Assembly: GCF_949987535.1 (NCBI RefSeq)
Contig: NC_080078.1
Span: forward strand, 49,626,207-49,690,206
Length of the DNA: 64,000 nucleotides
Direction of reading: 5' to 3'
Source: Balaenoptera acutorostrata
Lineage: Eukaryota; Chordata; Mammalia; Artiodactyla; Balaenopteridae
The notes beneath the pieces were generated by a model. The model was not told the DNA's origin. It ran no database searches and saw only the letters and a program-made list of their open reading frames with translations. Every line of letters begins with the position of its first letter. The first letter of the stretch is position 1. The position numbers and the translations under genes are program-made. Below, piece by piece: positions 23,824-33,979 of this stretch.

Positions 23824-23878
23824 GAAGCCAAGCTTTAGATAACACCTCCAGACACTGCCTCAGGGCTAACACATTTCT

Positions 23879-23932
23879 ACATACCTCCTATATTTATAAC
23901 ATACCTCCTATAACAACATACCTCCTATACTT
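23879..23932. repeat. Tandem repeat 'catacctcctata' x3, copy B only
   Basis: Three imperfectly spaced units. The matching place in copy A (about 2,037-2,065) has a single related unit, so the array arose in copy B after duplication. Confidence 0.8.
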
Positions 23933-24234
23933 TTACCTTTTGCTAAATTATTTGGAAAAAAGAGTTCAAGTATTGGTAGTTAGAATATTATTTAGAAACT
24001 GTTGGGTGTACTTAGAGCCATGAGTCATAGCTGTAAGTCTTGAGTAACTTAAGAGGCTTCGACATAAATTTCCTAACAGGAATAGATAAAACTGGACTTG
24101 ATCAAGAGTCGGATGAAGAGAAATATCTTTTAAAATGCACAAGAACTCTTTTTTTGGTTGTTTGTTTGTAAATCATGGCAGATACCATCTACCTTTAAGA
24201 GGTTTCATGCAAGAATAAAGCCTAGGGCTTCCCT

Positions 24235-24524
24235 GGTGGCGCAGTGGTTGAGACTCTGCCTGCCAATGCAGGAGACACTCGTTCAAGCCCTGATCTGGGA
24301 AGATCCCACATGCCGCGGAGCAACTAGGCCCGTGAGCCACAACTACTGAGCCTGCGCGTCTGGAGCCCGTGCGCCGCAACAAGAGATGTCACGATAGTTA
24401 GAGGCCCGCGCACCGCGATGAAGAGTGGCCCCCGTTTGCCGCAACTAGAGAATGCCCTCGCACAGAAACCAAGACCCAACACAGCCAAAAATAAATTAAA
24501 AAAAAACCCCAAAAAAACAAAAAA
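24235..24524 (+). mobile_element. CHR-type SINE (tRNA-derived), copy B only
   Basis: It opens 'gggcttccctggtggcgcag' (A-box region) and has a mutated B box 'gttcaagccc' (24,281-24,290). The body carries 'gagcctgcgcgtctggagcc' and an A-rich tail. Target duplication is 'aaagcctag' / 'aaaccctag' (24,227-24,235 and 24,522-24,530). Copy A shows the empty site 'aataaggactggcttataat' near 2,297-2,316. Confidence 0.95.
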
Positions 24525-26553
24525 CCCTAGCTTATAACAGTTAAATGGTTTGAAAATCTTTTCAATAACCAACAATCTACCGTGAAATATGTACTTTGCT
24601 TCAGGAAATAGGTGGGGCAGGGATAAGGCATCTTTTCCATCACCGAGCCTAAGTGGTTTTGTCAGTGACACCAAGCCTGGGCTTCTCTTTGAAACTGAAA
24701 TGCCGGGGAGAGGTACTGATTTCTCTCAGTATTTCCCATTGGATAATTCAGGTTGGTATTTTAAAAACTCAGGTTGTTTCAAAACGGATGGGGCTGAGAG
24801 ACAAAAAGGGGAGGTATTTCGGTTACTGTTGATGTGTTTACTGGAGCTGCAAGATCAGAGGAGATGGTTCATAGCCAGTAAAAATTCTTAAATTAAGTTG
24901 AATAGGGATTTTGGATTTTCAGCGTTCTGCAATTCTCCCTTTGAGAATTAGAGTGTAGTGTTTTATGGTGGTGATCGTGCCTTGAAGTTTTTCTGTGGAG
25001 AAAGGAGTTTGCCATAAAAACATAGGATGTGTAACTAAACTATAATTTATTTTGTTGTTAGAGCCTGTCTTCACTTTTTATGGCCTGCATTTGTTTTTTA
25101 GTAAAACAAGGCAAATCCTTTTATCCAGTCAAGCATGTTTTCATAGCTCTCTTGCAAAAATGCTCAAATTTCTGCAATATGCACAACACAGAGGGCCCTT
25201 TTATGAGGAAGACATTTGTAATAGCTGTGGTGAGAAGCCCACTTTCCACACTATGGAAATTTTCCAGTTGGTACCACTTTCATGCCCCTGTGGACTTAAA
25301 GGGTTAATGCTAATGAACTAGTGAAAATTGGTGTCTCCTGTGGTCTAGTAAAGTTGTGTTTTTTTGGTGGGGGAGGGGTTTGGGAGGTAGAAGGATGGTC
25401 TGATTTGCACTAAAGACTTTTAATCTTCTTATGTTCATAGTTTGGGTGTGTTTTTCCGTCGATCAAGCATACGTAATAAACATTTCTTCCTCCTAGAGGA
25501 GACAAAAGAAAATGAATGAATTCTGAAAAGTGATAACTTTAGGTTAAAAAGGGTGTTGTTGATTTGCTCTGTGCTGTATAAATTATTCATAACAAGAAGG
25601 AGAAAGCAGAGGTGCTTAGGGATACAACATTTATTAAAAAGTCGTAATGTTAAAAGTAGGGAAGTATTGAGAATTAGAGATAAGGGAATTTTCCATTCTC
25701 TGATCTCTAATTCAGATCTCCCTTTGTAGTCTTTGGCAGCCAAATGAGTACTGGGTAAAAGAAGAATTAGCACATGATGACTCTATTGCTTGGAAGGGTG
25801 TGTGCAAGACTATCAATTAGGCTTAATGCTTCAGTTAGGGTGTTTTTACTGAGTTTTCAACCTCTAACTTATTTGACTGCCTTTCCTGGTTCCTTAAATA
25901 GATTCATCTTTACTCTGATTTCTCTCTGTCTCTCTCTCTCAATCTTTCTTGATCTATATTTCAAACAGTCTATATTTCAATGAGTATAGTCTTTACTTAC
26001 CAATCTTTATATGCATATTTGAAGACAAATTTTAAATGTGACAGTACCAAGTTTTAATGACAATGTGGAGGAACAGGAACTTTTATATATGCCTAATAGC
26101 AATATAAATTTTTATAATTTGGTAAAAATTTTTTTTATAATTTGGTAATATTTTATAATGTAGAAAATTTGCATTCTATAACTCATTGATTGCCCTCCAA
26201 TGTCTTCTTAATTGGTGAATGGAGTTAATAATGTATCTCCTTCACAGAATTCTTAGCAGTTAATGAATTAGTAACTATAAAAACAAACTAATAAAATTTA
26301 GCTCTTAATATCATGAATAGTAGTAGTTATAGTAATGGTAATAGTATCTCTATTATTCTAGTTAACTCTGCCTCATAGAAAACTTGTACATATCCCCAAA
26401 GAGACCCAGGACATCATTGTTTACAATAGCAAAAACTTTTGAAACAACCTATTCATCAAAAAAGTAATGGATACGTTAATTGTGGTGTATTCACATAATA
26501 GGATACTATATAGACAGTACTTGGATCAACAGGGATGAATCTCAGTAATACAT

Positions 26554-27079
26554 TGTCAGAGGAGGAATTTCCCCTTCTACTCCTCTTGTGTTCTTGTAGG
26601 TGGACTAATAATAAAATTGACACAAAACAGATTAACAGGAGAAAAAGAAATTTAATTCCTGCTCACAGAGATTGCATATGAATTGGACTTAGGAAGTGGC
26701 CAAAGCAGGCAGCTTTCATATATTTTAGACAAAGAATAAATTTGAGAGGAAGTGACTGGGCAAAGAAACTTAGACTTGAGTGTTAAATTAGTAAGGAACT
26801 TAAAGTTTGGGCTTGGGTAGTAAATTAGTAAAGAAGTAACAAAGTTTGTTTCTATAGGCTTCTCAGCCTTGAATTCCCCATCTCTGGGGGTAAGGATGTC
26901 TTTCTACCTCCTGGTACAGAAAGGGCACCTTTCACATGGGAGATTTATTCCCTGTTTTCAGGGAAACAGAAGAGTCAAAGTGTCCCTTTTGCATTGGCCA
27001 TTTCTTAACTAACTTTAATTCATAATAATCAATATGCCATTGAAACACATTTAGGGGTGGCCTGCCTTGTGCCACAACA
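26554..27079 (-). mobile_element. Solo ERV LTR, antisense, copy B only
   Basis: On the minus strand the element starts TGTTGTGGCA and ends CTCTGACA, the usual TG...CA form. It contains the antisense TATA/poly(A)-type stretches expected of an LTR, plus 'ctgaaaacagggaataaatc'. Copy A lacks it: the colinear match resumes on either side near 4,255, giving a precise empty site. No internal viral genes are present. Confidence 0.75.
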
Positions 27080-28599
27080 ATATCATCGATTATTTAAAAC
27101 TTCAGAAAAATAAAGTATGATACCATTTATATTCAGGCTACAATAGGCAAGCAATACTGTATATACTTTATCAGGGATAATTACAAATCTTTAAAATGCT
27201 TAAGGAAGATTTGGAAATAAAAATCACCAAATTCAGGATTGTTGATTCCTCTGATGGGGAGAGAGGGGTCTGTAATCAGAGATGAAATTTCGACTGGATG
27301 GTCGTTTTATTTCTTACACTGTGTGTTCCCTGTATTGTTCTTTACGTCTTTTACTGTATCCTAAATGTTACCTCCCTCCCCAAATAAATGAGCAAATAGC
27401 AACAGAAAAGAACAAATAATATAATTAATGAACCAAGCGTTTATCTATTTTCTGTGAATAATAGTTGTTTCTTAACTTAGTAAGACGTTGTGAATTGAAT
27501 ATCAGGTGTGTTCATACGAAGAAGTCTGGATAGAGCTTGAGTCTCTGCTGAGGTTGGAAGGAAACCAAACACTGGAAGTTCTTGTCTCCAGAGGACACAG
27601 TGAACAGTCATAAACTAAAAGAAGGCAGAGGAACTTTGCCAATCAGTGAGCTGAATTGCTCTGTCTATCCTGAACTTTACAAACTTTTTTGTTCCTGTGG
27701 CCCTAGGGCAGGCTTTGTCTATTTATACCTGAACTATTTTTACGCTACTGTCTGGATGCCCTTTATCATGCCCATGTCAGCATTTTCTCTCCTGTTTACG
27801 TTTCTAGAGGGTTGTATTCTGTCTGAAGCACACATCAGAGCCCATGTGTTTATTCAACAGATATGTGTTGAGAGTCTATTACGTGCCAAACGTTGCTAGA
27901 TACTGACTCAACTCTTTCAAATTGAGTGTTTGATGGAGGTCTTTTGAATCTATTTTTATGAATATTAATTACTCAAATGAGAGATGGTGCCTAGGTGAGC
28001 CAAAAAGATGGAGATGCTCTCAGGACCTCTTTCTGATACTTGACGTTCTTTATCCTCAATAGGTCTTCCTTGAACCTCAAATTGGTGCCTGGCATGTTTC
28101 AAAAGGATCCCCTCAAACCTTTCACATTATGCCAGGATTACCATGATTATTATTAAAAATATGAGCATTTTACAGTTTTAGTAGGAAAAAGTGAGAAATA
28201 TTTCCAAGATCAACTTACTTTTCCACTTAGCATCAGTCATAGGGCTGATTTCAAAACAATTTTACAGTCTTAACATGTTGTGGCTTAATTGTCCTAACTC
28301 GTAGTCCCGGAGAAGTAAACTTGGGGCCAGGCTGCATGTTGAAGAAGTATTTCAGATGATTGAACAGATTCTGCCAGCACCAAGGGTGCTGTCACATGAC
28401 AGCAAGTGAGGTTTCTGAAGTGGAAATTTGCCTTTGGAAAATCCCTGCAGTCACAGGGATTTCTGCAGACACGGTGCCTGGTGGTTTGTTTGTTTTTTTT
28501 TCCAATCGGCTTCTTCACAGCTTCTATCTTCGGCACTGCATCATTGCCCTTTTATTTGCATTTACCCACAGAGTTTATGATATAATAATCATCATGATT

Positions 28600-28690
28600 A
28601 TTATTTTTGTTATTACAGACAAGATTAAATCAAGTATTGTCATGTGCCAGGCTCTCTTTTAAGCACTTTAAGCTGTTCTAGCCCAATCAG
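28600..28690 (-). mobile_element. MIR SINE remnant, antisense
   Basis: 'tgtgccaggctctcttttaa' with 'gcactttaagc' matches the antisense MIR 3' half. Confidence 0.6.
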
Positions 28691-28699
28691 TCGAAAACC

Positions 28700-29290
28700 A
28701 CCAGGGATGAGCTTCTAGTTCTATTAAGTCAGATTATCATTTCATTGCAACAAGAAGGAGCACATGCTGGAGGAAGTGTGGTGTGAAAGGAAGGAAAACG
28801 TGCAGATATTATAGGATTTTGGAGAAGAGTGGAGTTTAGGCATAACTGAAGCAGCATCTTGATGGGCTCAAAACAAAGCAGGCTGTGTGTGAGGGGTCAG
28901 CATTAGGTTTGCACACCAAACATACCCAGTGTCCTTTCACTTTGAAACAGTAAAGTTAAGGCAGGTGTGATGGCCAGAAGCCCCTTTATTTGAAGGCCCA
29001 CACATGAACTCTAAGTCCAGGCTGTCTTCCTGTATCAAAGTGATGAAGATTCTCTAGGTAAGAGGTAGAATGCTTTTGTGGGAAGCCTCCAGAGCAGAGA
29101 CCAGACTGGCTGACTGCCAGCAAGGAAACCTTAGTCCTGCAACCTCAAGGAGCCAAATTCAGCTAGTAATCTGGATGAGCTCGGAGACACTCTTCCCCAG
29201 AGCCTTTGATTTCAGTGTTGTAAGACCCTTAGCAAAGGAACCAGGTGAGCCTATCTGGGCTTCTGACCTTCAGAAATGTGTGTTTTTTTT
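28700..29290. other. Unassigned noncoding stretch
   Basis: Unique-looking sequence to the right of copy B, with no repeat or exon recognised. Confidence 0.45.
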
Positions 29291-29310
29291 TTAAAAAAAG
29301 CACCAAAACC

Positions 29311-29620
29311 GGGCTTCCCTGGTGGCGCAGTGGTTGAGAATCTGCCTGCCAATGCAGGAGACACGGGTTCGAGCCCTGGTCTGGGAAGATCCCACATGCC
29401 ACGGAGCAGCTGGGCCCGTGAGCCACAGCTGCTGAGCCTGCGCGTCTGGAGCCTGTGCCCCGCAACGGGAGGGGCTGCGATAGTGAAAGGCCCGCGCACC
29501 GCGATGAAGAGTGGCCCCCACTTGCCGCAACTGGAGAAAGCCCTCGCACGAACCGAAGACCCAGCACAGCCAAAAAAAATAAATAAATAAAATAAATAAA
29601 TAAATAAATAAAAATTAAAA
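29311..29620 (+). mobile_element. CHR-type SINE with a perfect 18-bp target duplication
   Basis: A well-preserved tRNA-derived SINE with A box 'tggcgcagtgg' (29,323-29,333) and B box 'ggttcgagccc' (29,366-29,376). The unique CHR body ends 'gaagacccagcacagcc', followed by an (AAAT)n tail. The duplication 'aaaaaaagcaccaaaacc' sits at 29,293-29,310 and 29,621-29,638. The intact promoter and clean duplication suggest a fairly recent insertion. Frames across it on both strands are not genes. Confidence 0.97.
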
Positions 29621-29914
29621 AAAAAAAGCACCAAAACCAAACCAAACAAACACAGAAAATAGGATGTTTAATTCATACCGTCTGATTCAAACAGCAGTGT
29701 TTCTAATAGTCTATGATTTTAGAGAACAAAGTTTCTCAGTAAGTGAGAAAGCAGTTGTCACCCAACGAGGAGTATTTTATGACACTTTACTACTGTAGTG
29801 TGTCCTTGGGAGGGATATTGTTTGCTATGAACTTTGCAGCTGGTTTTCTCTTGTCTGTTTTTTAAGCCTGATGAAAGGCCAGGCAGATTTTTTTTCTTTC
29901 TTAGTCCAAGCTAA

Positions 29915-30030
29915 TTATTACTTTCTCAAAATGTTAACTTATTTAATCCTCACAACATCCCTATGAAGTAGGTAGTATTATTAGCCCACTTTATAGATGA
30001 AGGAACTGAGGCACTTGGAGTGATAAGGTG
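29915..30030 (-). mobile_element. MIR SINE remnant, antisense
   Basis: 'ttaatcctcacaacatccct' and 'tagatgaaggaactgaggca' are the antisense MIR block. It is cut off on the right by the L1 that begins near 30,047. Confidence 0.75.
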
Positions 30031-30046
30031 CACAAGAGAAGGAAAA

Positions 30047-30955
30047 AATATCATAAGATACGATATTTGTTTTTCTCTTTCTGACTTACTTCACTCTGTA
30101 TGACAATCTCTAGGTCCATCCACATCTCTACAAATGATCCAGTTTCATTCCTTTTTATGGCTGAGTAATAGTCTATTGTATATATGTACCACATCTTCTC
30201 TATCCATTCCTCTGTTGATGGACATTTAGGTTGCTTCCATGTCCTGGCTATGGTTAATAGTGCTGCAATGAATATTGGGGTGCATGTGTCTTTTTGAATT
30301 ATGGTTTTCTCTGGGTATATGCCCAATAGTGGGATTGCTGGGTCATATGCCAGTTTTATTTTTAGTTTTTTAAGGAACATCCATACTGTTCTCCATAGTG
30401 GCTGTATCAATTTACATTCCCACCAACAGTGTAGGAGGGTTCCGTTTTCTCCACACCCTCTCCAGCATTTATTGTTTGTAGATTTTTTAATGATGGCCAT
30501 TCTGACTGGTGTGAGGTGATACCTCATTGTAGTTTTGATTTGCATTTCTCTAATAATTAGTGATGTTAAGCATCTTATATTAATGCATATACATGGATCT
30601 AGAAAAGTAGTATAGATGATCTTATTTGCAAAACAGAAATAGAGACACAGATGTAGAGAACAAATGTATGGACCAAGAGGGGAAACAGGATGGGGGGTGG
30701 GATGAATTGGGAGATTGGGATTGACATATATACACTATTGATACTATGTATAAAATAGATAACTAATGAGAAGCTACTGTATAGCTCAGGGAACTCTACT
30801 CAGTGCTCTGTGGTGACCTAAATGAGAAGTAAATCTGAAAAAGAGAGGATATATGTGTACATGAAGCTGATCCACTTTGCTGTACAGTAGAAACTAACAA
30901 CATTGTAAAGCAATTATACTCCAATAAAAATTAATTATAAATAAATAAATAAATA
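30047..30955 (+). mobile_element. L1 LINE with 5' inversion (twin priming)
   Basis: The left half (30,047 to about 30,570) is L1 ORF2 on the minus strand, with an open frame at 30,051-30,545 (164 codons, motif '[19 protein letters not shown]'). The right half (from 'ttaatgcatatacatgg') is the L1 3' UTR on the plus strand, ending in 'caataaaaattaattataaa' and an (AAAT)n tail. The halves are consecutive in the L1 but point in opposite directions, which is the signature of twin priming. It is dead, as only the ORF2 C-terminus is present. Confidence 0.93.
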
Positions 30956-31224
30956 AATTTTCTCTTAAAAGAAAAGATCATAAAAAGTGGTACCAGCTTC
31001 CATCCAGGCCATCTGTCTTCAAAACCAGGTGCTTAATTAACCCTCATGCTGTATTGCTAAGTCAACCTTTACTCTCAAGCCAGTAACAAATATTATCTTA
31101 ACAAATGGAAATAGAATTCCTCATAGGGAAGAAAAATTTGTTTCAAACTTTCCTCAGGCCGGAATATGAGACATGGGTTAGTCCAGGTGATGGGACAAAT
31201 AGAAAGGGTAATTGCGCTGTTCCG

Positions 31225-31450
31225 TATAATAACACCTGTACACATTCATTACATGCTAGGGGCTACCTATGTATATTAACTCTTTAACTGTTACAACAAC
31301 GCTGAGAACTGGGTGATCCTCATTTTATGGATGAGTAACTTGTGGTCCACAGAGGTGAAGTAACTTGGCCAAGATCACATGGATTGTAAAGTGTAGGGCT
31401 AGGTTCACACCCCAGAGGCCCGGCTCCAAAGCTGCATTTCTTAACTATTC
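31225..31450 (-). mobile_element. MIR SINE, antisense, fairly complete
   Basis: The ordered antisense MIR blocks are 'cattacatgctaggggct', 'cattttatggatgagtaact', 'gaagtaacttggccaagatc' and 'ctaggttcacacccc'. Confidence 0.85.
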
Positions 31451-31850
31451 TGTTATATATACAAAGGAATACACACGAATTAGGGGGTGCAGAGACAAAA
31501 AGAACAGGTATAGAAGTAGAGATGATGTGTTGGCTGAGCCACACTGAAAGAGAACAGAAGGACTTCTGAGCTCAGATGGCAAATATTCATTTTGAAGTTG
31601 TTTGCATTGCTGTGATATTAACATCTGTCCCTCCAAGTCTGCTATATACATAAAGGTCTGGTGTAAATGGGATTCTTTGGTAGTAGAGTTTGGGATTAGG
31701 GAAAGAAAATGAATTTATACTTGGCTTTTTTAAAAAAGTCACAAGGTGTATAACGGATGGTATCTAATTCATGGGAGGCTGGAAGTAGTGGCCAGAAGGA
31801 ACTAGAAAAACATAACCTCAGACGTCTACAAATTTTTAGGAGGAGGGGAT
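31450..31850. other. Unassigned noncoding stretch
   Basis: No recognised repeat or exon. Confidence 0.45.
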
Positions 31851-31852
31851 TT

Positions 31853-31921
31853 GGAACTTTCCAGAGCACGCAAAGAACTTTCCAGAGCATGCAAAGCATG
31901 GAACTTTCCAGAGCATGCAAA
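31853..31921. repeat. Small tandem repeat with kappaB-like cores
   Basis: Three copies of a unit like 'ggaactttccagagcatgc' start at 31,853, 31,875 and 31,900. The core GGAACTTTCC resembles an NF-kappaB site. Spacing is irregular (21 and 26 bases between equivalent points), so it is a small degenerate minisatellite. Function is not shown. Confidence 0.85.
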
Positions 31922-31930
31922 ACTCCATAC

Positions 31931-32270
31931 TTTTTTTTTTTTGTAGAAAAGAATATTTTATTGAAACAGCTTTTCAATTAACAATGGAGCCAAGTACAAC
32001 TTGACTCAAAGCTGTCCAACCAGCCTCAACTGCTAGTGAAATAACTCAAACATACAGGACAGGGTAGGACACATTTCTGCCAATGTGGCAAAAAAAAGAA
32101 AAAAAATAAGAGGAAAAAAACACAAGAGACAGACACAAGCAGGCTCCCCCTTGCCCTGGGAGTTGGGGTGGCAGCCCTGGCTCATGCTACAGTTGGGGTG
32201 GCTCCCTGCCTCCTATTTGAGTTAATGTTATTGAGATCTTAAGGAGCTAGAAAGTTTTAGTTGACACCCA
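31931..32270 (-). pseudogene. Antisense retrocopy of a cellular mRNA 3' UTR
   Basis: A run of T (31,931-31,942) is followed by an antisense AATAAA (about 31,955-31,961) at the usual distance, then unique sequence with no transposon features. Read on the minus strand this is the end of a polyadenylated transcript plus its poly(A) tail. I do not recognise the parent gene, and no coding part is visible. An unrecognised SINE is the alternative. The right edge is estimated. Confidence 0.55.
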
Positions 32271-32364
32271 GGTTGATGTCCATTAAGCAGTTTCAGAGAG
32301 AACATTTGAAGAGTTATATTTAATCGAACCAACGGGAAATGATATACTATTAACTGTCAATTAT

Positions 32365-32450
32365 TTCTGACACTTAGCATAGTATCAGGTACATGGTTGT
32401 CCCTGAATACATAAATATTTGTTGAATAAAAATAGTGGATAAATGAATGA
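32365..32450 (+). mobile_element. L2/MIR-type tail
   Basis: 'cttagcatagtatcaggtac' to 'atatttgttgaataaaaata' and 'aatgaatgaatgg' is the typical end of an L2-type LINE. Confidence 0.7.
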
Positions 32451-32459
32451 ATGGTTGTT

Positions 32460-33690
32460 TTTAAACAACAGTAATTAATGGACAACAGTCAATTAATTAT
32501 TTTGTTCTCTTGTGCTTACAGAAAATGCAAAAGTCTTTCCACCCCCTACCCCACACACAATTATCTTGTGAATTAGAGTGAGGCTACAGATGGTTTCTGA
32601 TGCCTTCCAGTTTAGGAAGGTGGCACCTAATGTGTGTGTCATGACTGAGATCGATGATTAGGTGGTACTTGATTCGTAAAGTTCCACGTACTGAAGTCAA
32701 TTTGATGAGATAATGTACGTTAAATGCAAAGCAGCAAGTCTGTCATGACTGGCATTTATTCTTTTCCTTCCTAAAATTTTGCATTAACCATTTTCTAAAA
32801 TGGAAAACTTTATAATGTGTCATAAATTTTAAACCCCAATTTTCTGAACACATGGAACTCTTTTTCTTTTGTTGATTTATTTTCATGAGCGTTCTTTTAC
32901 CTCACTAGTATTTACTGAGTGCACATTTTCAGTCTGTGATGCCATGTTGGTCTTGAGGGCAGACAATATGGCAGTATTCTTGGTTGCAAATAACAGAATC
33001 CACTCTCCTAGTAAAGTAATAAAATAAACTTCTTCCAATTTATTAGATCGCTCATAGCATGATAGAGAGCAAGAGAATTAGATATGGAGCCTATGCAGCA
33101 GGAATGATGCCTAAATGGTACCACTAAACACTCTAGGGGAGACCCAGGTGCTGCCACCATCAGGCACCAGCTCTGTAGGTTTCACCACAGGTGCTCTGGG
33201 CCAGGTGTTATTCCCATGTCCTCAGGCACTGTTCCATCTGAAAGAGGAGTTCTCTCTGCTACACTCAGTCACCCTCAACAGAAAATGGATTCCACATGGC
33301 ACCTACTTTCTCTTCCAAATCCAAGTTGGGAATATGTGATTGGTGGAGTTGAGGTCACGTGTCTGTGTCTTAGTTATAAGGGAGTCTGGAAGAGTAAATA
33401 CATGAATTCTGGCTTCTACCTGAGGAAGGAAGACTTATAGTGTGGGAAATTCTCCAAACACAGAAAGTCTACTCAAAATGTTCTGTGTAGCCACACACAT
33501 GGCTTACATCCACCATGGCCATGGAATCATGTAGGACCGTATTCTGAGGGATATCTTGGATGAGGAGGAATCTCCTCTAAAGGATCTCAGCCTTCTGCCC
33601 TGTTTTACTTGGCCTGTCTTGGTCCTGTCTCTCACTATTAGCGATTTCTTCTCACTGCTGATTACAGGAAAAAAATGTTTATTCTTATTA
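32460..33690. other. Unassigned stretch, part probably old repeat
   Basis: The block from about 32,975 ('cttggttgcaaataacagaa') to about 33,450 resembles an ancient interspersed repeat often seen as 'gcaagtaacagaaacc', but I cannot name its family. The rest shows nothing. Confidence 0.35.
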
Positions 33691-33699
33691 GTCATGATA

Positions 33700-33970
33700 G
33701 GTACAATTTTTTGAACTCCTAATATGTTCTGGGCTCTGTGCAAGAGTTTTACGTATGTTTAATTTTGTTCTTCATAAAATCTTCATAAACCAATGAGATA
33801 GATAATCTCTCAGCCTTAAATTCTACAGGTGAGGAAACAGACTCAGAGCCGTTTAGGTGTCTTGCTGGGGTCTATGGTGGGACACAGAGTGAGTGACAGA
33901 GCTGAAATTTGAGCCCAGCTCCCCAGGACTCTGACACTAGCGCTCCCCTTGCCCATTATGTTAAATCTTT
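33700..33970 (-). mobile_element. MIR SINE, antisense
   Basis: 'ggtgaggaaacagactcaga', 'gtgagtgacagagctgaaat' and 'gagcccagctccccaggact' are in antisense MIR order. Confidence 0.8.
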
Positions 33971-33979
33971 CCTTTAAGT

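Larger units (their letters stand above)
22380..28465 (+). repeat. Copy B of the direct paralogous duplication
   Basis: Aligns with 1-5,710. Recognisable matched points are 23,100 with 770, 24,664 with 2,441, 25,228 with 3,005, 26,400 with 4,090, 27,260 with 4,440 and 28,411 with 5,651. Copy B is longer because it gained a CHR SINE (24,235) and an LTR (26,554). The right edge is near 28,465, after the shared 'aaaatccctgcagt'. The left edge is uncertain because the match fades before 22,380. Confidence 0.8.

Noticed and set aside
29229..29649. Long frames on both strands across the SINE at 29,311
   Set aside because: The CHR SINE is noncoding tRNA-derived DNA. Similar frames recur at 24,173, 42,516, 42,866 and 56,547 because the same SINE is there.
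30051..30545. 164-codon open frame on the minus strand
   Set aside because: It is the C-terminal fragment of L1 ORF2 within a truncated, inverted L1, not a host gene.
28465..31000. Continuation of the duplication past 28,465 against 5,710-8,500
   Set aside because: I compared several landmarks and found no colinear match, so I set the right edge there. A weak match could still be missed by eye.
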